Assembly (NCBI RefSeq): GCF_040807025.1
Contig: NC_090954.1
Coordinates: 19,720,501-19,784,500 of the forward strand
From: Struthio camelus
Taxonomy: Eukaryota > Chordata > Aves > Struthioniformes > Struthionidae
Direction: 5' to 3'
DNA: 64,000 nt
The stretch's first letter is position 1. Every line of letters starts with the position of its first letter. The notes beneath the pieces were generated by a model that made no database searches, was not told the origin of the DNA, and saw only the letters and a list, made by a program, of their open reading frames with translations. The translations under genes and the position numbers were made by a program. Below are positions 26,883 to 38,116 of this stretch, piece after piece.

Positions 26883-27446
26883 TTGTGCGGCCTGGCCTGG
26901 CAGTGCTTCATCTCGCAGCCTTCACAAGCGGGGTCCGGAGGGGCGTTTGCGTTTCTATTAGCTCATCGCTTACGCCCTCCTGTTAAACTGCGTTTTGGGC
27001 CCGAGATCGTCCTTGGCCAGCCCTGGTCATGTAACGAAGCATCTCTGTTGCTAGCCTGTGAAGGCACGCGGGTTCAGAAGGCCGGAAACGCTGGGTGTGT
27101 TTTCAGGTGGACGCCGTGGGAAAGGGGCTTGGCGGCTCTTAGAGTTTGGCCCAGCAAGGAGAACCTGTGCTTTTGGGCAAGGCCGTGTATTTTGCAGCAC
27201 GGCGTCGGCACCGTCTGTGATCGGTTTGATCCGCTGGCTTGCGAAGAAAGGATTGTTGCGTCTGTAAAACATGGATCAGGCGTTTTTGTGTGGAGTGATG
27301 GAGGTAAAGCAGATCCTAGAAGACTTACTGTCCGCAGGGGATTTGAGAAGCGCTTTGCTTGCGCGTCGCCAGCAGCCCGTTGTCTGCCCTCGGCCGATCG
27401 GGATGGGTCTGTGGTGGATGTTGCGGGTTCAGTAACTCGGCGTTAG
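26883..27446. other. GC-richer stretch, no gene recognised
   Basis: This moderately CpG-rich half kilobase leaves one + strand frame open for 187 codons. The frame starts at TTG, not ATG, and its translation resembles no family I know. I regard it as non-coding. Confidence 0.5.
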
Positions 27447-28551
27447 GCTGGGCGTCCGTTTGGGTAGCTGACTTATGCTAATACACTCGTAGCTAATACA
27501 CATTACCTGTGTATTTTTAAGACAAATCGACGAGGTCTTTGTGCATAGCAGGGCAGAAGAACGTGTCTGTGTCCCAAAGGAGCGGAAAGATTTGGAAAAG
27601 TGAAATATTGGAGCAGGTCGTTTGTCTTTAAAAAGCAGTCTAGTTACTGTCTGTAACGTGGGGAAGAGAAGGGGTGAATTCCTCTGCCCAGCTCCGAGGT
27701 GGACAGCAGTATTCAGCAGCAGCTGAAAAACTGTTTTCCTCCATGATGAAACAATTTTGTCTGTAGGCATGTAGCGGTACAAGCCAGCTTTTACGTGAGT
27801 AGTCCTAAATTACTCTGTTTTATCACTTGGAGAAATGTGAATTCTTTTCAGCGTTGTTTACTACGCTGAAACACGAGGCCATTTGCAGGCAGTCCAAGTA
27901 TGGAAATCTTCAAGTTGTAAAGATAACAAAAGATAAAATTAGAACACATATGAAGGGATGTATAAATTGAGCCTTGTCAAGTAATTTCCAAAGTGTGTGT
28001 TCAGTTAAAATATTGATCTGCTCCAATGAAAATTTGTTCTCCGCTCTCAAGCAAGCAAGAGAGAAATGAAATACAATATCCTTCATTAGCAGCGATCCAT
28101 GAAATATGCATGTGCATACAAGTGCGTTCGGCTTATTATTCTTTGTAAAGCGAAGCCACTATTTTGTTTGTTTTACAAAACGTGCACATCCTATGGGCTA
28201 AGCAAATAGAGATGATCTTTTGCACAAAAATGTAAAATTAAATAATTATTTCAACCTGGACAGACTTTGGGAAAAGATCATCGCAGCTGCTTCTGTCAGC
28301 CCCAAGGATTCATACCCTGTTGAAAAAGCAGCTATAAAAATGTGACCAGGGGCAAATTCGGAGCTGGGGAGCAGTGTTTGCTGATCCTCCGGTTTAGAGC
28401 AGATTTCAAGAACAACAGCCAAGGAAGGCACGAGCCTGTTGGGCACCTGCTGAAAGGGACATCGACAGCCTCGGACAGAACTCGCTGCCACCATCCGCTG
28501 CGGAAGAGACCAAACCACGGGTGATTTCAACAAGTGCTGGAGGGCCTCCCA

Positions 28552-28572
28552 CCCCCCCCCCAAAAAAAAAAA
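28552..28572. repeat. C-run joined to A-run
   Basis: Ten C residues are followed directly by eleven A residues. Confidence 0.92.
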
Positions 28573-31500
28573 TCAAGTATCATTTATCAATACGTGGAAG
28601 CAGGAGAAACCTCCTACTGTAGATACTGAGTCCATGTAATCAGTAAGCACAGATAAGCCAACAGAGTCCTGCTCTGAGATTCGTAATAATAAATGTAGAT
28701 GTATTTGCGAAGGTGCAGGGCTCGCTAAGCTAGCGGTGCAGCGCGCAGACCCTGAGCTTGGCATCTCTGCGCGGCAATGCAGAGCTTGGACCTAGGGCAA
28801 ATTAGCTGCTGAAAGCAAAGGCTGTATGTGATCGTTGCGGCTGCTGGTCGCACCCTGTTGCCTGAGTCATGGAAGTGACTGTCCGCATCCGTTGCATCAT
28901 CTCCAAGCAGACTTCCTTAAACCAGTGGCGTGCCTGTTTCCCAGATCCAAATCTCTTAGGGGAGAGGTAGGCTGTAAACTAGGCAATAACTACAGAGACC
29001 GTGACATTAGATAAAATATCTTAAGACCGTGCTTTCCTAATTAAAAAAAAAAAAAAGAATGCAGTGTTTATAAGTGCGAGGGCCAGTATTGCATGCACAG
29101 ACATCCTTAAGAGCTGGGAGAGACTGAGCCAGTGTGTGATAATGAAAAAGTAGATAAGAAGAAATACAACGTGCATGAGAAAAGTCAATGTTAGACAAGG
29201 AAGCAGCGCTCTCTTCTTGTGCCATTGAGCCTAGTGTGGTTAATTCAGAGTGTGTCAGAGAATGGAAGGAAGGGTTTAAAAAAAGAGATGATTTAAGAGA
29301 AAACAGGAGGAGGAAACAAATAATGACAAAGAAATCTGTTGGCAGGAAAAGACTTATGACATTGTACATGATAGATGTGCACCAAAGACCTAATCCTTAG
29401 GTATCCCTGTACAGGTTTCGCTGGCTGCTCCTGTCGGACTGTGCTATGCCCGCTGTAGGCTTTTTCTGGAAGGGGAGAAGGGATGAAAAGAGATGTTGCT
29501 GAAGGAAAATCTTTGACTACTGGGTGGCAACTAAGAAAAGTTTAGACTGGCTCTGTAGGACGCAAGGGAGGGAATGTTTGAACAACAAGGCCTATTAACG
29601 TGAAATAGTCCTAAATAACAGTTTTCTCTTTTAAAACAGACAAAAGTGATCATGAAACACCATGGAAAATAGCTCTTTGTTGGGAAGTGATAGACAAAAT
29701 GAGCTAGTAAGTCTTCCTTGCATTTATTTTGCGCAGTGAGGCTCCGAGAAGTGCGCGGGACTGCTGCGTCACGCCGGTGGCGCCAGGACTGTCCCGCTGC
29801 TCGCGCCTGGGGATGCTGCGGTTGCGATTTCCCCCGGGTATGTCCTTCTCCAGGAACGGTCACGCTCTGAAAACATGGAGAAATCCACATTTTCGGAGTG
29901 TGCTTATTTGAAAAGTTTTGGTCTGGTTTTGGTTTGAGTGCTCTGTTGGCCAGATCTAAAGCTTCAGAAGTTTTTGTAAAGTTTCAAAACATTGCTGATG
30001 GGGAAAGGAAGCGGAAGGGTTAACTTGCCGAGGACCTTCAGATCTGCTTCAGAGGCAGCAGAGAGATCAATACTGGCTCTGGAATAGTGAATAGAAGGAA
30101 AAAATAGAGAGTTCTTTTGAAAGGGATGGATTTTTCCCAATTTCCATTCTGCAGTCTGTTATAAAGGAATGGGGTACATTTCTCAGCATGGGGAATGGAA
30201 GGGAATCTACAACAATAATCTGGCTTATTTTTAACGTGAAAAAATGTTAAATCTGCCCTGTGGGACCAAAGCTCACGAACTGTCTGTTGGAAAAAACCTA
30301 TTCTTGCAGGACAAGCTGAAGAAGATGAATCACACTTTTGAAATAATGATACACTGGGTGGGGCAGCGTTATCAAAGGGCAATGTATCATTACTGAATCA
30401 CGTTGTTTCACTAAATAATGTTTTGTTCAAGAGTATTTAGAAAAAAATAATTCCAAGACGCTAATTTTGCATCTGTTCACGTAAAGGACATCTGGATAAA
30501 CAAAAGAAACAAGACTCTTGAACTGTAGTTCTGTAGATGTTTAAAACTACCAGGGAGAGTTACGGAGCAAGTTTTCCACGAGTGAGAGCTTTACTTGTTT
30601 TTAGAATACGGACACGAAATTCCACTGAGTCTTATAGAAAACTGGTTGCATAAGAGCAGGTTGCTTGTGTTTGTGGGGATTTATATGCCGAATAAACCGT
30701 CCACAAAGAAAAATGGTTATCCCGAACTCAGCGAGCTAATGCAAGGAGTGAGACTCTCTTCAGCTCGTCTTCCCCTGCCTCTACAAGAACAAGGCGAACA
30801 GGCGCTTCGAGGTGCGTAAACGAAAGCCAGGTTCGAGGGTAACCCGACGGCCTCGCGCCGCTGGACGCGGGATTGCGTAGGTTGCAATCTCTCTCCTTGT
30901 TCAATTGTTTTATAGGATATCGAAACTAGGTAGCCAGTGTTTTGTGCTTATACGTTACATTGCCTGAAGCTGCAAATACTTTTGGAGTAGCTCAGTCAAT
31001 AGGAAACATCAGACAGAAGCCGAGGACGTTAGCTGGTTGCAGACCCGAGGAAGGCTCGGAGCCTGACTTGTGTGTATGCTGCACAGCCCAAAAGGCATGA
31101 CTTTCTTTAGTGAGGGGGAGAAAAACTGGCAAGATCATGTATAAACTGTTTATTGTACTGGGGGACGGCAGGGAAACATGGAAGAAGGCGTTTGGATTTG
31201 CGTGCGTTTTGTAAGAGTTTCAGGTAACTTCTGGTTAACCAAAAGTAAACAAAAAGGTGCTGCTTATACAACGTACGGGTTAGTGATGAGTCTCCCTTAC
31301 CTGGCTCCCTTGAAAACTGATTTCCTCCCTACTTGTTTCCACCACTCGTTCGCCTTCTTTTCAAGGAGTTTCTTCCCCCCTTTGTTTCTCTCTTCACAGC
31401 TTTTTCCACATTCCCTCACGTGGTGACTTCTATACTCTTTCAAAGAAAGCAGCTTTTTCCCCTTCCTTCACGTTATCTGTTCTTTTTTCTCTAACAGACA

Positions 31501-32110
31501 TCCTTTTCCATCGCCTCCCTTCTAGCAGGATCTATAATGCCTAGCCTCTCAATGCTCCCTTTGGGTGGTGAAGGAGGTCGGGCCTCTTCCAGCCATTTGC
31601 CAATTTTCAGCTGTTTTTCTACGTCGTACATGAGTTTTGATGCTCTCATTCTATCCCACGCTGTTACAAAGTCCCTCACCTTTATTCCCTTCCACTTTCC
31701 GTCACCCCCACCCACCCAAAAGGCATTTCTCCTGGCAGATAGGTATTTTCTATTTTGGTATATATATCTTAAAACTCTCAAAAGCTGATCCCCATAAATT
31801 TCCATGAGGTACCTTTGGAGTCACCCTAACATTAACCTTTCCGTTGCCGTAGGAAAGCGTGCGAAACGACAGTGATGACTAGCTTTGAAAGCATAGAGTG
31901 CTAACGGGCAGCCCCAGCGCCAAACGGGGGAGACAGCTCTACTCGTCTGGCTTTTACTTTGCTTTCAAGGGATTAAAAATGTTATGCTGATCAGTTCCAT
32001 CATGGTTTTTTTTTTCCTCTATTGCTCTTGAAATCCAGTTTGTGCTATCCGTCGTATTAACAGAGCAGAGGTAACAAGCAAAATAAATGTTTTTATATCT
32101 TCTCTTCCAG

Positions 32111-32235
32111 ATAAAATTGAAGATGAATTAGAAATGACTACAGTGTGCCATAGACCTGAAGGACTGGAACAGCTTGAAGCACAGACAAATTTTACTAAAA
32201 GAGAACTCCAAGTGCTTTACAGAGGATTTAAAAAT
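32111..32235 (+). CDS. KCNIP1: KCNIP1 coding exon, residues 21-62
   Basis: This is the first exon of the shared core. It begins after a pyrimidine-rich acceptor (cttctcttccag) and ends at AAAAAT|gtaag. The upstream exon must supply the G of the first codon (Asp), so the boundary is phase 1. It encodes the segment starting with [17 protein letters not shown] and ending [11 protein letters not shown]. In the family this part forms the start of the Kv4-binding core and the helix entering the degenerate EF1. Its 125-bp length matches the mammalian exon as I remember it. The position after GluMet that is Met in mammals (EMTMV) is Thr here (EMTTV). Confidence 0.96.
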
Positions 32236-35200
32236 GTAAGAACACTACCGCAGTGAAACGACTAGCGCGGACGTCCCCACCAGCCTCTCCTGCCTAGATG
32301 AGAGCTGCTCAGCTGCATTTCATCTCATTCCCCTGCTAAACACTAGGAGTGGGGGTAGTTTGTGCTAGATCTCCTCCTGCCACAACTAAATGAGCTCCAA
32401 CCTCTCTCTCTCCATCTAATATTTATGACACCGTAATCTGCCCAAAATTGGGTTTGGATGAATATTCAGCACATAGTATTCTCATCAAGCTTGCTCCCTA
32501 AATGTTGTAAATACACTGCAGTTTCCTCAACTTTGCCTATAGGTCAAGATAACCTGAAAAGGTTTTTTACATGTGTGTTTTGGGGGTTTTTTTTGGTTTG
32601 TTTGTTTTTTGACTCTTGCTGTCAGTTTGCCGTATTCAAATCCGAGCTGTGTTGTTTGCTTGTTATTAGCTGCCCAGGATGTTTTTCCCCCTCCTCTTTC
32701 TGTAGCAGGAGGAGTCTTGCTCTTGTAGGAGGTTGTTAGAGCCCATTTGGAACGTGAAACCCAGCGTTAAATAGAGAGTAAAGCTGGAATGGCAGAAGCC
32801 AAAAAAAAAAAAAAATCAGAAATAAATGGGTATCAAGACTGAGGAGGCAGATGAGGGACTCCAGCTGTAGGTGAAAGCAAGGAATGGCCAGTTGGCGTGA
32901 CTGCAGGCCAAGGACAGCACCGGGCTGGTCTTCATGAGTGTCTGCTGTAGCCAAGCAGGTCCCTGGCAGCATCTCTGCAGCAACCTGAGCCTCCGCTTCT
33001 AGGTCACCTGCTGCTGCCTTGTAGGGAGTCGTCATAAATAGAAACAGATAGGGAATGTTAAGGCTACGTGGAGCAGATGTTTTATGGGCACAGAAGAATG
33101 AATACTCATTACGTGGTTGCCTGAGGGTCTGGATTTAGTGACCCAGGTGGTTTGTGCCAGCTGATGCTTTTATGATGATTAATAGATCAGTACTGAGCTA
33201 GCCCAATAAACACAATGTGATTTTTAAGCTCCCTTGCAGGACAGTCCCAACGTTCAGCACTTCAGATACCGTCACAACGAAATGGTGAGATTTCTTTGAA
33301 AGAGCAAGTCAAGTGTATTGGGCAAAACATTGCCAAAAGAAAGCTGAGCTTTATGTTTTACGAGCATTAAAAATAGTCAGGGTAGAGGGAAACCTGTTGC
33401 ACGTTGAAAAGGGCCTTTCTATTTAACAGGTTCTTGCATTTGACTGAATCATGGCTCCGATATATGCTCGCCTGAGGAGTCCAGTGGTCTGACCCTTTCT
33501 TTTGCTGCTTGGCTAAGCAGACCAAGGCACAGCTCAGCTTTCAGGATTTTTCTGTTCAGTGCACTTGTTGCACTTGTATGGCCTTTGGCCATAGGAGGTC
33601 ATTTCATCTGTGAAGTTTTGTGACTGCTAAAGACTGATATTCCGAAATAAATTTATGCTTTGGGCAGGCAGAGCAAGAAAATGAATGGCTTTTGAGATCG
33701 AGCTTGGTAGGTTAATAAAAGGTATTACGTGATATGGCTGTCTACAACGAGAGACTGAACTTGATGAGGTTTTAACAGCTGTATTTGCCGGGATCTCTGA
33801 AATGCTCTCTGTAGCACGCTGGCACTTGGTGGAGGCGTGCACGAGAGCGCTGCTCCTTGCAGAGAGGAGGGACCGGCAATGCCAGCAGCTGGGGCGCACA
33901 ACGGAGAGGCAGCGTCAGACTTCTCCTTGCACTTTGCTCGTTGGGTATGACACCTACCCCTTCCCCCTCCTAATTTTGCTATTGCTTTGCGTTACCTTGC
34001 AGGGCAAGAATAACGATAGGCAAGTTCGTTTAACTTGTGGCCTAAACCCTTCCGTAAGACCTCGCTGAAGGTCTTGGGATTAATTTACAGTGCTGAGGCA
34101 AGTTTGTTTAACTTGTGGCCTAAACCCTTCCGTAAGACCTCGCTGAAGGTCTTGGGATTAATTTACAGTGCTGTCAAGGTCTTGTCTTACGTCAGATTGT
34201 TAGGACAAAACAGTGTGTTTTTCTTCAGCTGCTACGCATGCAGTATGTGTAAGGCTTTAATATTTAAGATTTAAATTGAAATGAAAGGGCAGCTTTAGCA
34301 TTTATAGCCTGCAAATGGTGGTTTCAATGGGATGAGTAATTACACGCAGCAGGCAGGCTGACTCAGCTGTTACCACGCTTGCTATTGTACCGAACCGTCT
34401 GCTTTTCGGGGCGATGTTACAGTGCCATCTGGAGATTCAAAATCCCCCTGGGAACAGAGTCATTTTCCTCACGCTGGCTCGTGCTTTCTGCTTGCTCTCA
34501 AATGATCGCGCAGGTTCTGCTTAATTACGAGGCACCGCTTAGATTACTGCAAGGGACGTTTACCAGCGCTTGATGCGACGGTAACGAGGCCCCGCTCGTC
34601 GTGGGTGCCGTACGCGGGAGCTGGGAGGTATCCAGGGCTCAGCTGCAGCATCTGCTGTGGTTGGCCAAAGGCCAGTTGAGCACAGGCCAGAGGAGCCTCC
34701 GAGGGGGCCCAGCTGGCCGGGGGGGCAAGGTGTGTTGGCGCTCGGAGGTGTTCGCACACGCAAAGCAAGCGCGTGCTCCGCTGGAGCGGTGTAAAGCAAG
34801 TGAGGGAGATTCTGGTCTGAAGCTACCAGCAAAACAGATTGAGCTGGTCACAGTGAAAATGATCAGTTGCTCAGGCAGAAGCCAGTTCTAAAGATCTGTG
34901 ACTTCGGGGACAGAACAGTTAGTTGCGGATCTAGAGTTTTGGAGAAATTCAGTCTTTGATCAAGTTATCCTCGTCATTCAAAGTTACTGATAGACTTTTA
35001 TGCTGTCAGTTGGGTTTCCGTAGCCAGTAAAGCTGCTCTGGCAAAGAGCTGAAAAGTTACAACCCTGTTTGTTAGCTTTTCTTTCTTTGTGTCAATGAAG
35101 ACCATTCACATTGCTCTGAGAGACCAAATTTTGCGATCCAAAACAATTCCTGGGATAAATCACGGCGGTTTGGCTGGTTCACGAGGGAGTCCAGGCTGAG

Positions 35201-38081
35201 AGTAAGGGCTGCTGCAGGAAGGTGGCAGGAACGTGCGGATGGGGACAGAGGAGGGCAAAATCTCCTCCTTGAACGACGGCCAGCACTTCAGCTTCAAGAA
35301 GCCACGGCCTCATTCTCTTCCCAGTGTGTCACTGGTCAGGCCTCACGTTTCTGCACTGGGCCGTTAGAGGCTCCCACCGAATTCAGATCCGTTGCGCTGC
35401 GGGGAAGCAGAGCCGGCTAACCAGCCTTGCTGGCTGCCGAAACGTCCTCTCTCTGCCTTGAGCCTTTTTTCCAGTTGTGAAAGAGTGCTGTCCTCTGATG
35501 TCTTCGCCAGATGCCAGGACAAAAGGCTTCATTTATTTCCGCAGTTATCTCTGCCCCCAAGGTGCAGTCTGCACTATGCACAATAGTCTATTTTGCACCT
35601 TCAGTCAGCTGGCTGGCAGCATGGCAGCCAGATTAAACTCGAGGCGTTTGGCCTGCTTACTTTGGCTGTGGTTCCGTAAGAGCAAGATAACGGCGACTGC
35701 AAAGACCAGCAGAGCCTCTAGTAGATCTTGCCTTGGTTTAGCTTGACGAAATGAAATGTGACGCTTTCTGTCTATAAATATAGCAGAAGAGGACCGCTTG
35801 AGCTAAAAGGCAGTATTGGCACAGGAACACAGTGGCCGTGAACAAAAACGTGGACTGGAATTAGAGGTTTCTACCCCACAGAGGAGTGAAGTTTGGGGAA
35901 CGGCTTTGGAATGGAAGGGAGGAGAGTGAGAAACTAGCCGTTTTTAACGTGAAATTTGGTAAACTGATGACTAATGAAATGACTAACACTGACAGAGGTT
36001 TGAGCTCAGTCATCCGATGCACTCCTTTTAGACCATGTTTCTAATGACCTGTTTTCTTTGGAGTCCATTGCATGGATTTAAAAGAATTGGGATTCATATG
36101 GGGCTTTTTGCCCATTTCCGGGGGGCCCTGTGCTGTTAGGGGAAACAGCTGTTGGCTGCAAAGGATACTCCTCCCATACTAAATAGGAGAACAACACAGC
36201 GGAAGGACTGAGAGGGGTTGGAAACACTGTGACCCTGGTTTAGTGGGGATGTTTTAGCAAATCTTGGAGTGACAGTGGGTGAACGAGTGTAGGATGTGAA
36301 GTGGTCATCTGAGCCAAAGCAGGCTTTGGGAGACTAAAACACCCTGAGCAAGGTGGGAATGTTCTGATACTTTTACAATCCCCCAAACGTACCTGTGTGT
36401 CTGGGAGAGCACAGGAAGGGCTACAGAGCGTGCGGTGTGCGTGGGTGCTTAGAGATTCGAGTCCGGATTGCAGAGCTGGGCTGAGAGAATACACTGGAGG
36501 CCATCTGTGCTCGGACGGCTAAGACAGCAGATAGAAAACGCTCCCAATTTAGCAAAATGCAAGCCCCGAGGACTCCTTTCCATGTGCTGGCCGACTGATT
36601 TGAGAGTAGTCAGATGGGAAAGTAGCTCTACATTTAGTCCCACTTCAGCTCCACGGATAATCCCTGTGTGTGCGCTTCGTGCTTCTTTAAAGTAATCAAT
36701 AAAGCTGATTCCTGATTCCAGCTGAAGGAAAGCACAGCGAGGTCAATTTTTGTTTGCTTTTATGTGGATTCAGCTCCTTTGTGGTTTGGTATTTTAAAAG
36801 AAGCCTGAGAAGGCAGACTCGTGTACACAGCTCGTGTTGTCAATGCCAATGCTCGATAGGCGGTTTTTGAAAACGAGGGATTGTTTGAGTGCTTGACAAC
36901 AATTCTCCCAAAAACGCTCACTTTTCTTGTTTGACGTTTAAGATGATTTCAGAGGTTAAAGAAATGAACGCTATGGGCCTAAGATCTAGCCTACTGCCTT
37001 GTAACGGATATGGAGAAGGACCGTGCTTTCACACTGGTAACACGTTTGTGTTGAATGAGTAAAGCTTTGCTGTCTTTGGTGGAATTTAACCTGACGCTAA
37101 GCTTACCTGCTCTGTTTCAAAAGAGAGATTTCTTTTGTCAGCTGTATTAAGTCATGCTGTAGCACTAATGAGGCCTCCTGAGCATTATTTGACTCTTATG
37201 AAACAAAATTGTGATCAATTAAGTGCAAATGAATTGGTACTAGCATATGTGTCTGAAAGCAGTCCAGTTATAGCAGGCTAAACAGGGTGATCAATGTCAG
37301 TACTGCCTTTCCGCAGCACTCCTGGAGGCTTGATGCAAAGTTTCATTTGGCTTCCAGATGGAGCATCAGAAGCAATAAGGATCACGTGGAAATTCAGGAA
37401 ATTTAATCAGGCACGGTGGCTGGAACTGTTAGGGAAGGCGTCGCCTTGCAAGGAAAGTGCAGCAGCAGCGGTCTCTCCTCTACGCCTGCCCTTCTCAGAC
37501 CTTTCCTTCAGTCTTAGCATCACAAGGGTCGCTGGTGGTGTGTTGGGGCTCTTAACAACCGTGGGTTATTAATGTGGCACGGAGAGATTAGAGGGGACAT
37601 GGCAATTGTGGAAAGCATGGAGAAAATAATGATGAATCCTTACATTTATAAACCATCTTTAAGTATGGGGAATGATGGTTCTCAGTGAGTTTAATAGTTG
37701 TATATGTTAAGACAAGGAAAAGAAATGCATCTTCACGTAGCGTGGTCAGCCAGTGGAACTATACAGGAAAATATGGTTAGGAGTTGTGCTATGCTTGAAT
37801 TTTCAAAAGAATGACCAACTTGCTGGGTTAAAGCTCTGCTTTCCTTAACGCAGAACAGAGCAACACGAACAGGATGGAGGCTTCCCCCAGTAATTGTGTG
37901 CTTAAGTTACTTTAAATGGCGTCTAGACTATTAGAAGTGACAAAAACTTATGAAAAAGTAATAATTTTTCTTCCAACAAAGAAGCCAGTAGGTGGCTGTT
38001 TTATTAGGAGCTTTGGAGCATTTTGAGGGTTTTGGGAATTCTTCCATAAAATATATTTTGAAAGAACTGTTAGCTTTCTGT

Positions 38082-38116
<35 letters not shown>

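Larger units (their letters stand above)
1..32110 (+). other. KCNIP1: Upstream KCNIP1 intron (3' portion, first exon not in view)
   Basis: No convincing coding exon was found in these 32 kb on either strand. The region must be intronic for any transcript whose first exon lies further upstream, because the exon at 32111 opens in phase 1 and needs an upstream donor. In mammals KCNMB1 lies on the opposite strand inside a KCNIP1 intron; none of its motifs appears in the open frames here. The stretch holds two CR1 remnants, several CpG-rich patches, homopolymer runs and two stem-loops, listed separately. The remainder looks like single-copy DNA. Confidence 0.8.

Noticed and set aside
26883-27446. 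187-codon + strand open frame
   Set aside because: It opens at TTG, lies in GC-richer DNA where stops are rare, and matches no known family.
1-32110. KCNMB1 nested on the minus strand, as in mammals
   Set aside because: None of the KCNMB1 signature segments appears in any frame here; if conserved, it must lie further upstream.
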